From IMG/VR virus record IMGVR_UViG_3300027917_000092, positions 1 to 38,073 of that record: a stretch of DNA of 38,073 bases. One strand, written 5' to 3'. The stretch is from a virus. This document shows positions 22,699-30,592 of the stretch, piece after piece. A program made the translations under genes and the position numbers. The notes below the pieces were generated by a model, which did not search any database, was not told the DNA's origin, and saw nothing but the letters and a program-made list of their open reading frames with translations. Every line of letters begins with the position of its first letter. The stretch's first letter is position 1.

Positions 22699-23445
22699 CT
22701 AATGATCCTTAAACCGCTCCAGCCTCCTCGAAAGCTCGCGGATCAAGTCATCGCGTTCTAGGTTTCCGGGTAATTCCTTATAATCCTGCCATGCGTGAAT
22801 AATTACCCGTTCGATTTCCCTCATTCTCTCATTCATTTCATTGGTCAAGTCAGTGATCGCATTCTTGAGCTCTTCAATCTCATTGTCATCATTTGTCGGG
22901 ATCAATCTTGCAAGATCGTCCCGAGTATCGAAGATCGATTTCACGAATGTCGCTGTATCGGGATTCGCCCCGCGATTCACCCATGAGATTTCAAGAAGTT
23001 CTTGTTCGAAAAATTCATATCCGCCATCGGACATTTTCTCATCAATCAATGACACGAAACCGACCGATGTCTCTGAGATCACATTGCGCCTAACTTTACC
23101 TTCGATAACTTCGGCGATTGGATCCTCTTGATCAAAATCTGGCCGGAATAAAAGCACATCACCGAGATCTTTGTGTTCCCCGAGCGTTGCCGCACCCCCG
23201 CCAAGCGACGGCCTCATGATATCGTGTGCCCATAGCATCACGGGAGATTTATTGAATCGTTTAAGTTGCCAACCACCACCCTTATCGCTTGGTTTCTGGC
23301 GGATAATGTCGCCATAACTATCTACCGATTCCGAGGATACAATCGCAATGATCGCGTTATCGCCATCATCTTCTTTGTAGATCGGGAAATTCCTATTGAT
23401 CTTCTGGACAAGCTTTCGCCCATCTTTTAATTCAATGAAGCTCAT
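22699..23445 (-). CDS. HK97-type prohead protease with C-terminal scaffold-like coiled coil
   Basis: 248 residues. The serine protease core is in residues about 25-170: 'PVMLWAHD' with catalytic H74, 'ISETSVGF' with S127, and 'ELLEISWVNRGANPDT', the usual closing motif. It would cleave the capsid delta domain during maturation. The last 60 residues ('IEELKNAITDLTNEMNERMREIERVI...LIRELSRRLERF') form a predicted coiled coil, which suggests a fused scaffolding part. Order portal-protease-capsid is standard. The 81-base gap after it (22618-22698) holds the capsid leader and no gene. Confidence 0.88.
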   Translation of the reverse strand: MSFIELKDGRKLVQKINRNFPIYKEDDGDNAIIAIVSSESVDSYGDIIRQKPSDKGGGWQLKRFNKSPVMLWAHDIMRPSLGGGAATLGEHKDLGDVLLFRPDFDQEDPIAEVIEGKVRRNVISETSVGFVSLIDEKMSDGGYEFFEQELLEISWVNRGANPDTATFVKSIFDTRDDLARLIPTNDDNEIEELKNAITDLTNEMNERMREIERVIIHAWQDYKELPGNLERDDLIRELSRRLERFKDH

Positions 23446-23457
23446 GGTCTTTTCTCC

Positions 23458-25551
23458 TTATCGCACATATGGTATCGTGAGGCATCTACAATTGATCACA
23501 TTGCCAGCCTCGCCGCCCTCTGCCATCGGATAGGCTAATCCACTCGGGAACAGTTCCCCATGAACCCTAACCTGATCATTTGAGCTCACATGATTAAACG
23601 GATCATTAGGATCGTTGCCACGAACCATCTCATCTGCCGCTGTTAACCATTGATGCTCAGTAAAACCCTGTTGTTTCATTTCGCTGAACCGCGCAACATT
23701 GAATGCCGATCCGACCTCTGTCCTGCCGATGGTAATTGCGCGGTTTGCGTTAGCAGTGAATTTATGTGCAACTAATCGAGCAATATCTTCGGCACTATAC
23801 GCGAGCTCTTCTTCAAAAGCTAACCGAACCGCCGCCATTATCGTCTGGAAAAGTTTTGTCGGCATCCCCCTGATGAGATTCTCACGTCGTTTCACGGCCC
23901 CTAATGCCTCGGGTGAAATTGTCGGGCCACGTCTAAACATATCCGCGTGTTCTTTCGGCACATCCTCGATGAGCTCGATCACAGATAAAGTCCCTTCTGT
24001 CATCGCCTCAAGCCAAAATGGGCTTATCGCCTCAAGCATGTCATCAATCATCGGCTCATTCAGCGTATAGAGCTTCTTTTCAAATTCAGACGGAGATGTT
24101 GATGTCTTCGCCATATTGATTGCTTCATGTCGATATTTTAGCAAAATTCCCCTATATTTCGAGGTCAACCCCTTTTCTAATGTCACCAATTTTTTATTCC
24201 GTCTTATCGAAGTACGGGGATCGAGAGCTCTCTGTTTGATTTCTTCGTTGGTGGGGGAGCGTCCGGACAACGGGGGGGAACCTTCCGTTGTTGGTTCCGG
24301 CAACATCGCCCCCCCTTCATCGAGCACGGCCGATATCGGGACAAGAGTCATGGGGACCAAAGCATTATCATTGCCAGGGATCAAATTCATATCAAGACCA
24401 AGATCGAGCCTTTCGTTTATTGCGTTTACTGGAATGTGCATATCGAACATCTGTTTCGCGACTTCCATTTGTGCCGCGAGTTCATCTTGAAGTGCTTCGA
24501 TCTGGGAGCGATCGAATCGGAGATAGCTCCCCCACTTTAAATGATCGACGAAATAGGCATCAAACGCCGACTCAATCCCGGAGACCAGGGGCAATAGTGT
24601 CTGTGTCCAGTAGATTTTAAGACGTTCCTTGAACGTCGCGTAATTGGGAGATTCATCTTTGAAAATGAGAGCGGGAGACATGCCATAAACACCACAAATC
24701 TTTTCGGCTGAAGGTCCCTGAATTGCCAAGATGTCTAAATCGCTCTTAGTGAATTTCGGATCGACCAGTTCAACCCCTGCGAGGAGCATGTCCCGGCTTG
24801 GAGATCCTTTGCCAGTCCTTCGCGATCGTAGATGATTCAAGAGCTCTTCTTGTTGCTTGAAATTCAGCGGTTGCTTCGTGGTGTAGACATGTCCCCGCTC
24901 ACCGCCTTGAACAATTGTCTCCGCGTTTAGCTTATCGCCATAGATATCTATCATGAGATTATTTGCCGCTGCCATGAGCGGGGATTGACCGCGAAATGGA
25001 TTTGATAATGATATCAATCTATGATGGAGAACTTCATCATCGAACCACTTGAAATAGGTCTGCCCCTTGCGGTATTCCCAACCCTGGAGTCGGTTGTCAA
25101 CGGTGAGTTCCTTCCAATAAAGCGGATCGAAATATGGATACATCTCCTTCGGATTACCCGGATTATCAAAGACAATAAATATCTCGCCGCGATGTAATAA
25201 CATAGAAACAAGATATTGAATGAATTGGTCCCTCGAATACCAGGGATTCGGATCATAAAGAAGCATACCAAGCCGATCTGTCATCGGGTCTTCGATCGCA
25301 GTTGATATATCTTCTGGATCCCTGAGTAAAAGCATCGGGGCGTTAGAAATGTCGAGAGCCTGTCTCCGAATACACGAGAAGGCGATAGCACTCGATTCGT
25401 AGGCTTTTGAAGTCCATAGGCCCCCGGATCCGCTACCTTGGAAATGAGGCGATTCTTGTCCTGTCAGGAAGAGAGTATCGAGATTAAATGTAGTTGCCGA
25501 TTTCCCCCGTATAGCATCGACAACCGCAGAGAACCTATCAAACATCTTCAT
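23458..25551 (-). CDS. Portal protein fused to a MuF-like minor head protein
   Basis: 697 residues. The first 400 or so match HK97-type portals: 'SSAIAFSCIRRQALDISNAPMLLL', 'QFIQYLVSMLLHRGEIFIVFDN', 'GQSPLMAAANNLMIDIYGDKLNAETI', 'AEKICGVYGMSPALIF'. A proline-rich linker (about 415-440) leads to a helical part and then a Mu gpF-like domain: 'NRAITIGRTEVGSAFNVARFSEMKQQGFTEHQWLTAADEMVR' and, at the end, 'GNVINCRCLTIPYV'. The portal forms the DNA gate; MuF domains are found in minor head proteins and are thought to be packaged or to aid ejection. Its start overlaps the end of the TerL gene by four bases. Confidence 0.9.
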   Translation of the reverse strand: MKMFDRFSAVVDAIRGKSATTFNLDTLFLTGQESPHFQGSGSGGLWTSKAYESSAIAFSCIRRQALDISNAPMLLLRDPEDISTAIEDPMTDRLGMLLYDPNPWYSRDQFIQYLVSMLLHRGEIFIVFDNPGNPKEMYPYFDPLYWKELTVDNRLQGWEYRKGQTYFKWFDDEVLHHRLISLSNPFRGQSPLMAAANNLMIDIYGDKLNAETIVQGGERGHVYTTKQPLNFKQQEELLNHLRSRRTGKGSPSRDMLLAGVELVDPKFTKSDLDILAIQGPSAEKICGVYGMSPALIFKDESPNYATFKERLKIYWTQTLLPLVSGIESAFDAYFVDHLKWGSYLRFDRSQIEALQDELAAQMEVAKQMFDMHIPVNAINERLDLGLDMNLIPGNDNALVPMTLVPISAVLDEGGAMLPEPTTEGSPPLSGRSPTNEEIKQRALDPRTSIRRNKKLVTLEKGLTSKYRGILLKYRHEAINMAKTSTSPSEFEKKLYTLNEPMIDDMLEAISPFWLEAMTEGTLSVIELIEDVPKEHADMFRRGPTISPEALGAVKRRENLIRGMPTKLFQTIMAAVRLAFEEELAYSAEDIARLVAHKFTANANRAITIGRTEVGSAFNVARFSEMKQQGFTEHQWLTAADEMVRGNDPNDPFNHVSSNDQVRVHGELFPSGLAYPMAEGGEAGNVINCRCLTIPYVR

Positions 25552-27071
25552 ATTGCAACCGCCTGTGGAAGATCATCCCGAATCCCTTCGCGAGCTATCC
25601 ACAGGCTCATGAGCCGATCCCCTGTGTGGTATCCTTCGCTTGGCGTCCAGGTCTCCATTTCGTCTTGTAAAGCGTCTATCTCGGGATGATCCGGAAACTT
25701 CCAGCGGTTCATTTCGAGATCGGCCGCTATACCGGGAATCCCGTATTCTATATCTCGTTTACTGGAGGTAGTTGTCCTTCCCTTCACAACGATTCTCATG
25801 ATCTCTTCGTAGGTTGCTCCGAGTGCTTCGAGGATCGCGGCATCTTTCAACATTTGCTCTATATACACTTGGGCGGCGTTATCCTCTACGACAAACTGAG
25901 CATATCCTCCTGCATTGATCGAATCGGCGTGAAACCTCCGATAAATATCGAGTGCTCTCCGTATAATCTCGCCAGCCTCGGCACGTTCGGCAACAATATT
26001 GATTATCTGATAAAAGTACTCTTCTCGTTTTACCGTTGTAAAAACTGTGAGATCATACTCCTGTCCCTTGCGTGTAGCAAGATCGACACCCGTACAGATG
26101 AATGGCAGTTCATCTTCCTCGGGAGTAAAATGCTCATACCAGGGAACGCCGCATCTCGCCCGCCGTATGCTGGCCGTCTTGAAATACTGCATGGAATCTG
26201 ATAAAGGTTTGTTCCTCATCATCCGATCGTATGCTGTTTGTCCTACCTCGCCCCGCTTCGCCTCAAGCCGCTCCCATGACCAGGCTTCGGGCCACAATGG
26301 TCTACCATTTTCCCCGTCATGTGCATCAAATTTCATCTCGTGCCATTGATCACGAGAAGCTATGATATGGGGAGCATCTTTTTTATGCCAAGCGGTATCA
26401 ACGATATGGGCAAATCCGCCCTCAAGAACACGGGATAGAATATCTGAGTCGATTAATTCTAAGACTCCCTCTCTTTGGATTTCACTCGCCGTGTTGGTTC
26501 TATCACAAACATTATCGATGAAGACCCCGTGTAACCGAGCACCCGATATTTGTCCATCAACACCATAGGCACCAAGACTAGGATCTTTTGATCCTGGTCG
26601 GGCACCTTGTATTCGAATAGCTTCATTTCCCCACATTTCGGGAGCAGCCGAGAGAGTCCCCGTTTCAGGCTTGAGTTTCGGAAATACCCGCTTAACCTTT
26701 TCATTGCTTTCGATCTCCCGCTTTACCGCTCCGACAACTTTCCTCGCTTGTGTCAATTTCGAGGATACATATGCATAATTTCGTTCAGGATATTTCCCCA
26801 ACAGCCAAACAAGAGCGATCTTGATCTGTGTTGTCTTGCCGTGCTCGATTGGGAACCATGTCACCGAGCGATCTAGTGTCATAATTCTATTTTGCAAGAC
26901 GCAATGAAGGGGAGCTTGGATTAACGGCTTCCCCTGTTCATCTGTGAATGCGTATTCCGCGAAGGCGTTCACATCCTCGCGGGATTGCCTAATCTGCTTT
27001 TGTTCCCTTGAAATCTCGGTACGTAGCTTTGATTTTTCAAGCTCCTCAGCGAATAAAGAAGCAATGTTCAT
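25548..27071 (-). CDS. terL: Terminase large subunit
   Basis: 507 residues from the ATG at 27071, six bases after AAGGA; an in-frame ATG two codons upstream is less well spaced. The ATPase half shows a variant Walker A 'FPIEHGKTT' (about 73-81) and Walker B 'LHGVFIDNV' (about 181-188). The nuclease half shows 'TGVDLA' (D near 330), 'FVVEDN' (acid pair near 396-397) and 'HTGDRLMSLWIA' (D near 490). It pumps and cuts DNA during packaging. It is preceded by the small subunit and a zinc-ribbon gene. The 95-base gap before it has a striking inverted repeat. Confidence 0.93.
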   Translation of the reverse strand: MNIASLFAEELEKSKLRTEISREQKQIRQSREDVNAFAEYAFTDEQGKPLIQAPLHCVLQNRIMTLDRSVTWFPIEHGKTTQIKIALVWLLGKYPERNYAYVSSKLTQARKVVGAVKREIESNEKVKRVFPKLKPETGTLSAAPEMWGNEAIRIQGARPGSKDPSLGAYGVDGQISGARLHGVFIDNVCDRTNTASEIQREGVLELIDSDILSRVLEGGFAHIVDTAWHKKDAPHIIASRDQWHEMKFDAHDGENGRPLWPEAWSWERLEAKRGEVGQTAYDRMMRNKPLSDSMQYFKTASIRRARCGVPWYEHFTPEEDELPFICTGVDLATRKGQEYDLTVFTTVKREEYFYQIINIVAERAEAGEIIRRALDIYRRFHADSINAGGYAQFVVEDNAAQVYIEQMLKDAAILEALGATYEEIMRIVVKGRTTTSSKRDIEYGIPGIAADLEMNRWKFPDHPEIDALQDEMETWTPSEGYHTGDRLMSLWIAREGIRDDLPQAVAI

Positions 27072-27080
27072 GATCATTCC

Positions 27081-27146
27081 TTATGCGGTAGCATCGACGC
27101 CAAACATCGCCTTTTCTCCATAGGTGGTATATGTTCCCCCTCTCAT
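27081..27146 (-). CDS. Possible 21-residue ORF in the terL leader
   Basis: An ATG at 27146 opens a 21-codon frame (MRGGTYTTYGEKAMFGVDAT...) whose TAA (27081-27083) overlaps the terL ribosome site. It has no good Shine-Dalgarno of its own, but a GGAG lies before an internal ATG (8 codons from the end). It may couple ribosomes to terL. Coding is uncertain. Confidence 0.25.
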   Translation of the reverse strand: MRGGTYTTYGEKAMFGVDATA

Positions 27147-27182
27147 TAACGGTTCTTGATCGATTCTAGTCGATGCTACCGC
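27085..27182. repeat. 14-bp perfect inverted repeat bracketing the terL leader
   Basis: GCGGTAGCATCGAC (27085-27098) is the exact reverse complement of GTCGATGCTACCGC (27169-27182). One arm overlaps the stop of the zinc-ribbon gene; the other ends just before the terL ribosome site. It could fold the mRNA leader or be a protein-binding site near the terminase genes, where packaging sites often lie. Confidence 0.6.
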
Positions 27183-27361
27183 CGCGAACGCCGCTCTAAG
27201 TCTGTCCCGATTTTATCAATCAATGCTTCAAGTTGTCTAGCATACTTGAGAGCACAATCTTCGCATATAGTCGCATCCAATTCGATTATGCACGTACCAC
27301 AATTCAGGCATACACGCCCCGTGAATTCGTTGGTCGCCGTGCCAATTTTAATTACACGCAT
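27176..27361 (-). CDS. Zinc-ribbon protein between the terminase subunits
   Basis: 61 residues. Cysteines in 'VCLNCGTCIIELDATICEDCALKYARQLEALI' give CxxC...CxxC, a likely zinc ribbon, followed by a helix and a basic tail (LERRSRR). The ATG overlaps the TerS stop as TGATG. Small zinc proteins beside terminase genes are often HNH-like packaging cofactors, but no HNH motif is present here. It may bind DNA near the packaging site; this is an inference from place and cysteines. Confidence 0.6.
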   Translation of the reverse strand: MRVIKIGTATNEFTGRVCLNCGTCIIELDATICEDCALKYARQLEALIDKIGTDLERRSRR

Positions 27362-27885
27362 CACTCGACCTCTTGTTGTGCCATGACCCGAAGCTCTTCG
27401 ATGAGTCTATCAACGGTTTCTGTGTCCTCAACGTGCCTCGTTATCATGTCGCAGATATCCCCCACGAAATTCTTCGCGAGCGTGAGTGTCATCGTGACTT
27501 CTTGCCTTTCAATGAACAATCTCAAATGCTTCCCCAATAATTCGAGAGCTCGGTTTGCCCCCGAGGCATCGAAAAAATATTCTCCCGTGGGGTTGCCATC
27601 CCTATCATAAACCTCCACGGCCTGAAGACATCGATCAGCAACTTCATTCAATCTCTTGAGCACAGATTCGGCTGAGATCTCGGATTTGATAGAGAGCCGA
27701 TTGATTCTTTTTGTCAATTCTTTTTGAATCTGGGGTTTTCTTAGGTTCTCCCATCCCTGAACGGCCGCCGATTTCTCTGAGTACCCTGCACGTATAGCAG
27801 CCTGAGTTGCGTTGAGATCTATCATATACTCAAGCACAAATTTCATTTGCTTCGCAGTAAGCTTCTTCTTTTTCGCCGAACTCAT
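27361..27885 (-). CDS. terS: Terminase small subunit
   Basis: 174 residues from the ATG at 27885 (AAGG ten bases upstream); the frame stays open further upstream with only weakly supported starts. 'KLTAKQMKFVLEYMIDLNATQAAIRAGYSEKSAAVQGWENLRKPQIQKEL' is the N-terminal DNA-binding helix-turn-helix of the terminase_2 family. The C-terminal half is helical and would form the oligomer and contact TerL. It recognises phage DNA to start packaging. It lies upstream of the zinc-ribbon gene and TerL. Confidence 0.9.
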   Translation of the reverse strand: MSSAKKKKLTAKQMKFVLEYMIDLNATQAAIRAGYSEKSAAVQGWENLRKPQIQKELTKRINRLSIKSEISAESVLKRLNEVADRCLQAVEVYDRDGNPTGEYFFDASGANRALELLGKHLRLFIERQEVTMTLTLAKNFVGDICDMITRHVEDTETVDRLIEELRVMAQQEVE

Positions 27886-27945
27886 AACAACTTCGCCTTT
27901 TTCTGCCATCTTGCACATGTAAGCATATATTGAACCATTTTGCAA

Positions 27946-28281
27946 CTACCAACGTTTACGTTGAAGGAATTTAACAAGTTCCCTTCGATTTTTAAGAAGG
28001 TCGAAAACTAAAAATTCGATAGTCGCGGCGAATTCTTCTGTCACTTGGTGGCCGAGTTCATTTTGCCAGTGATGGGCAATTTCGTGGATAAGGGTTTTTT
28101 GCACTTTTTCGATCGGCCCATCGGCGATAACAATCGCGCCCTGATTGGGATCATAGACTCCGAATTTATCCTTTAATACATCGACTTCGGGAACGAGGAT
28201 CAGATCAACACCGACGCCGATCGGATCAATTCTCTTAAATGGAAGCTTATGTTTAACTACTTTGGATTTTTTCCTTGGCAT
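27946..28281 (-). CDS. Small HExxH metallopeptidase-like protein
   Basis: 111 residues. 'KTLIHEIAHHWQNELGHQVTEEFAATIEFLVFDLLKN' contains HEIAH (66-70) and a downstream glutamate pair (E82-E83) that could complete a zinc site, as in gluzincins and ImmA-like proteins. The N-terminus is basic (MPRKKSKVVKHK). It may cleave a repressor or host factor, or be a packaging-region zincin of the type often seen in siphoviruses. It overlaps the SANT-like gene by 25 bases and abuts the terS reading frame. Confidence 0.7.
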   Translation of the reverse strand: MPRKKSKVVKHKLPFKRIDPIGVGVDLILVPEVDVLKDKFGVYDPNQGAIVIADGPIEKVQKTLIHEIAHHWQNELGHQVTEEFAATIEFLVFDLLKNRRELVKFLQRKRW

Positions 28282-28556
28282 GATTCCCTGGCCCTGATTT
28301 CTTGTTTAAGTTCTTCAAGATATTTCTCATCGCCTTCTATTGACATCCAGCGCATTCTGATCGCGGATCGTTTTCCGGCCCATCCTTTCATGGCCCACCA
28401 TTTAGCGATTCTTTCCCAAGAAACTATTGGTTCATATGCTCTTGAGGCGACGAGGAGAATATCTTGTTCGCGAGTAAAATGTAATCTACCACAATGGTTA
28501 TAATTTCTAAGATCTTCTATTTCTCTGAGCCAATCTTCATATGGGAGTTTAGACAT
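28257..28556 (-). CDS. SANT/Myb-like DNA-binding protein
   Basis: 99 residues. 'HFTREQDILLVASRAYEPIVSWERIAKWWAMKGWAGKRSAIRMRWMSI' has the tryptophan spacing and three-helix pattern of SANT/Myb-like or terminase-associated HTH domains. The N-terminus is short and the C-terminal tail is charged. GGGAAG precedes the ATG. A role in packaging-site recognition or late control is possible from its place two genes before TerS, but unproven. Confidence 0.6.
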   Translation of the reverse strand: MSKLPYEDWLREIEDLRNYNHCGRLHFTREQDILLVASRAYEPIVSWERIAKWWAMKGWAGKRSAIRMRWMSIEGDEKYLEELKQEIRARESCQGKNPK

Positions 28557-28568
28557 AATTCTTCCCGC

Positions 28569-29405
28569 TCATGATGGTATTTCCATTTTCGGTCTTTGAA
28601 CGCTCCATGTACGATGTCTCGAATAAAATTCTTCGTCGCCTTGTCTGATAAGAGATCCGCCGAACTGAGGAAGCGATAGCCTTCCTCCTGGTATCTTGTA
28701 GGTGAATGGGGTTTTGAGTTGCCATCCTGGCAGTGTAAAACATTCTCCGTTTCCCCGAGATGTAGGAACCTGAATTGATGCTCTTCGATGCCTATGTGCT
28801 CGAACTACAAAATCCGGCGGTCCCTGTCCCCATCGTGCTGCCTCTGCACATGCTTCGGCATATTCTTTCATTAGCGCGGTAGTCTCATATGCCATTGATC
28901 CAGTTGTGCCGATATGATGCATGACATGAACGATCGCATCTCCGATTCTCAACCACAATTCATGTCTTGATGCCCGGCCATTCTCATCGAGTTTTACTCC
29001 CAATTTTGCAAACAGTTGTTCTTCTCGCTCTCCTGCCTCGCCGACATGTGCAGAGGTTCCTCTAATGGCATAGGTTTGTTTTGCTTTATCTACTTGGGGA
29101 GCGAGTATTTCGTAGGCAATACGTTCTTGGTCTGAGAAATTTTGGGTAATTTGCGAGGTTGTGCCGTGGTGCCTGCCCTCAAGCGTATCCCCGTTTATAA
29201 CAAGGATATATGGCTCTTCTCTTGTGACAATCGGAACCCAAACATCGAAGAAATGATTCCACCATCCCCAGACAACTTTTTGCGCCTTCGATGGATAGTA
29301 ATTTCCACCTTCATCATAAACTATTTTCATCCCCGTGGGGAATAGGCCGAGCTGACATCCGGCATGGATATCCGCAATGAAAATGGCATTTTTTATGGGG
29401 GACAT
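28569..29405 (-). CDS. Calcineurin-like metallophosphoesterase
   Basis: 278 residues with the full motif set: 'IFIADIHAG' (D12, H14), 'LVINGDTLEGRHHG' (G72-D73), 'RGTSAHVG' (a variant of GNHE; H120), 'VHVMHHIG' (H163-H164) and 'VRAHRHR' (H204, H206). Such enzymes cut phosphodiester or phosphomonoester bonds with two metals. The substrate is unknown: DNA ends, RNA or a signalling nucleotide are all possible. Similar enzymes occur near packaging genes in phages and may act on DNA. AAGGAG precedes the ATG. Confidence 0.8.
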   Translation of the reverse strand: MSPIKNAIFIADIHAGCQLGLFPTGMKIVYDEGGNYYPSKAQKVVWGWWNHFFDVWVPIVTREEPYILVINGDTLEGRHHGTTSQITQNFSDQERIAYEILAPQVDKAKQTYAIRGTSAHVGEAGEREEQLFAKLGVKLDENGRASRHELWLRIGDAIVHVMHHIGTTGSMAYETTALMKEYAEACAEAARWGQGPPDFVVRAHRHRRASIQVPTSRGNGECFTLPGWQLKTPFTYKIPGGRLSLPQFGGSLIRQGDEEFYSRHRTWSVQRPKMEIPS

Positions 29406-29408
29406 GAT

Positions 29409-29630
29409 TCAAGATCTCCTTTTGCCCCCTTCTATATCATTTAGATCTCTTAGCATTGTTTCCATACATGACTCACAAGCGAAAAAGAGAAAAAAGATCA
29501 TTCCGACTGGGAACCTGAATTCAATCCGATATCCCTTCCTTCCTTTTGGTTTTATTCCGCATACCCCGCAATAATCAGCCTTTGCTTTCTCTCCCTTAAT
29601 GAGCGGAGATCTTATTATTTTCGAAACCAT
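29409..29630 (-). CDS. Small two-CxxC zinc-ribbon protein
   Basis: 73 residues from the ATG at 29630. 'YCGVCGIKPKGRKGYRIEFRFPVGMIFFLFFACESCMETMLRDL' has two CxxC pairs separated by a basic and then a hydrophobic strand, a simple zinc ribbon. The start overlaps the preceding membrane protein by 16 bases; its ribosome site is weak, so translational coupling is likely. No family recognised. Confidence 0.55.
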   Translation of the reverse strand: MVSKIIRSPLIKGEKAKADYCGVCGIKPKGRKGYRIEFRFPVGMIFFLFFACESCMETMLRDLNDIEGGKRRS

Positions 29631-30025
29631 CCCAAGAATGCCCCAACGATTAAGAGTGTGATGCTTATTCCTGCGATTGCGCCGAGGATGATTGAAATGA
29701 TCGTTGGGATTCCGGGTTGCCCTGGTGGCCCGAGATCCGGCTCGCTGGCATCTGATCTCGGCCCCTCTCGATCCCAAGCATCTACGCCGCTAACTGATAC
29801 TTGGTATGGGTAATCTTGTGGTTGAAATACCCACGTATTCGTGTGGGTTGTATCTTGCAATACCCAATTGGTTCCGTCCGGAGAATAAAACACATTGTAA
29901 AACATTACTGGAGAGCCGGTTGTCGGTTCTGACCATGTCCATCTTGTCTCGGCCGCTTCTGCCGCATTGGCGAATACTGCTACTGCAAAAACCAACAGTA
30001 CCAGTGTGTTAAGTTTCCTGGCCAT
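29615..30025 (-). CDS. Exported, membrane-anchored fibronectin-type-III-like protein
   Basis: 136 residues. The start at 30025 was chosen for its excellent GGAGGTGGAACAAA leader. Residues 1-25 are a signal peptide ending AEA-AET; residues about 27-95 look like one fibronectin-III-like domain ('FYNVFYSPDGTNWVLQDTT...YPYQVSVSGVDAWDREGP'); then a proline/glycine linker and a membrane helix (108-131) with a basic end (WFRK). The predicted product is a type I membrane protein facing the periplasm or outside. It could change the host surface, for example to exclude other phages. That role is inferred only from topology. Confidence 0.65.
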   Translation of the reverse strand: MARKLNTLVLLVFAVAVFANAAEAAETRWTWSEPTTGSPVMFYNVFYSPDGTNWVLQDTTHTNTWVFQPQDYPYQVSVSGVDAWDREGPRSDASEPDLGPPGQPGIPTIISIILGAIAGISITLLIVGAFLGWFRK

Positions 30026-30278
30026 TTTGTTCCACCTCCTCAATGAGTGAATTGAGTTCATTCCTTGTAAAGTCAATTTCCAATTCGTCCGCCTCTTTGT
30101 CAACCGGATACATCGTTCCCAAGCCGACAAAACGGCATCTCTGATTGCCCCTTATCAGGTCAATTTCGACCATTTTATCGAAATCACTACATCTTGGACA
30201 ATCCGTCCTAGATTGATATGCTCGCCCCATCATCCAGGCAAAGAACATCAAGAACGCTCCGATAATGATTCCCACCAT
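30009..30278 (-). CDS. Small membrane-anchored protein, 89 aa
   Basis: 89 residues: an N-terminal membrane helix ('VGIIIGAFLMFFAWMMGRAY'), then a cytoplasmic-type part with a CPRC pair and an acidic helical end ('ADELEIDFTRNELNSLIEEVEQNGQET'). It overlaps the next gene by 17 bases; the strong ribosome site of that gene is inside its last codons. It starts within the tail of the micro-gene frame described at 30248-30446. No family recognised. Confidence 0.55.
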   Translation of the reverse strand: MVGIIIGAFLMFFAWMMGRAYQSRTDCPRCSDFDKMVEIDLIRGNQRCRFVGLGTMYPVDKEADELEIDFTRNELNSLIEEVEQNGQET

Positions 30279-30314
30279 AACTCACCATCCTTTGCCACTA
30301 CTCTCTCTGGTATT

Positions 30315-30446
30315 TTATTGATATCGTAAACAATCAATTGTGTTCCATCCCATTGACCATCTCGGTAGTGGCGGTTCCCCGATAACTTTTAACCCGGTTT
30401 TCGTGGGGTTAAAATATTCATTCCCCAATATTAGATTGTTCCCCAT
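30315..30446 (-). CDS. Micro-gene, 43 aa as read, possibly frameshifted
   Basis: The ATG at 30446 follows AAAGGAGGCGAA, one of the best ribosome sites in the window. The protein begins 'MGNNLILGNEYFNPTKTGLKVIG' and the frame ends at 30315. In the +1 frame a protein-like stretch ('RDGQWDGTQLIVYDINKI', later 'KDGELWWESLSERS') runs on to a stop at 30248 and overlaps the next gene. Skipping one base in the G4 run (about 30372-30376) joins them into about 65 residues, so the gene may carry a frameshift or base error. No family recognised. Confidence 0.5.
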   Translation of the reverse strand: MGNNLILGNEYFNPTKTGLKVIGEPPLPRWSMGWNTIDCLRYQ

Positions 30447-30461
30447 TTCGCCTCCTTTGTT

Positions 30462-30484
30462 GGGGAGGGAATTGCTCCCTCCCC
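30462..30484. other. Purine-rich hairpin before a micro-gene
   Basis: GGGGAGGGA (30462-30470) and TCCCTCCCC (30476-30484) are exact inverted repeats with a five-base loop. On the minus strand the stem is followed by AACAAAGGAGG, the ribosome site of the next micro-gene, and not by a U tract. It may slow ribosomes or be an mRNA processing or partial termination site. Confidence 0.5.
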
Positions 30485-30491
30485 TTCCCTG

Positions 30492-30557
30492 TCATTTTCT
30501 CAGCCACCAAAATAGATCGATAATGGCAATCGAGAAAATTCCGACTAACTCAATCAA
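30492..30557 (-). CDS. 21-residue membrane micropeptide (TTG start)
   Basis: A TTG at 30557 lies five bases after AAAGGAG and opens a 21-codon frame reading LIELVGIFSIAIIDLFWWLRK (first residue would be Met). It is almost entirely one hydrophobic helix with a basic end. The stop is TGA at 30492. It lies in a row of similar micro-genes. The strong ribosome site is the main evidence for expression. Confidence 0.45.
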   Translation of the reverse strand: MIELVGIFSIAIIDLFWWLRK

Positions 30558-30592
30558 GTCTTCTCCTTTCTGTTACGTGCCGAACACCTAAC

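Noticed and set aside
28549-28743. Minus-strand frame of 64 residues inside the phosphoesterase gene
   Set aside because: Lies in another frame of a well-supported enzyme; basic, low-information sequence.
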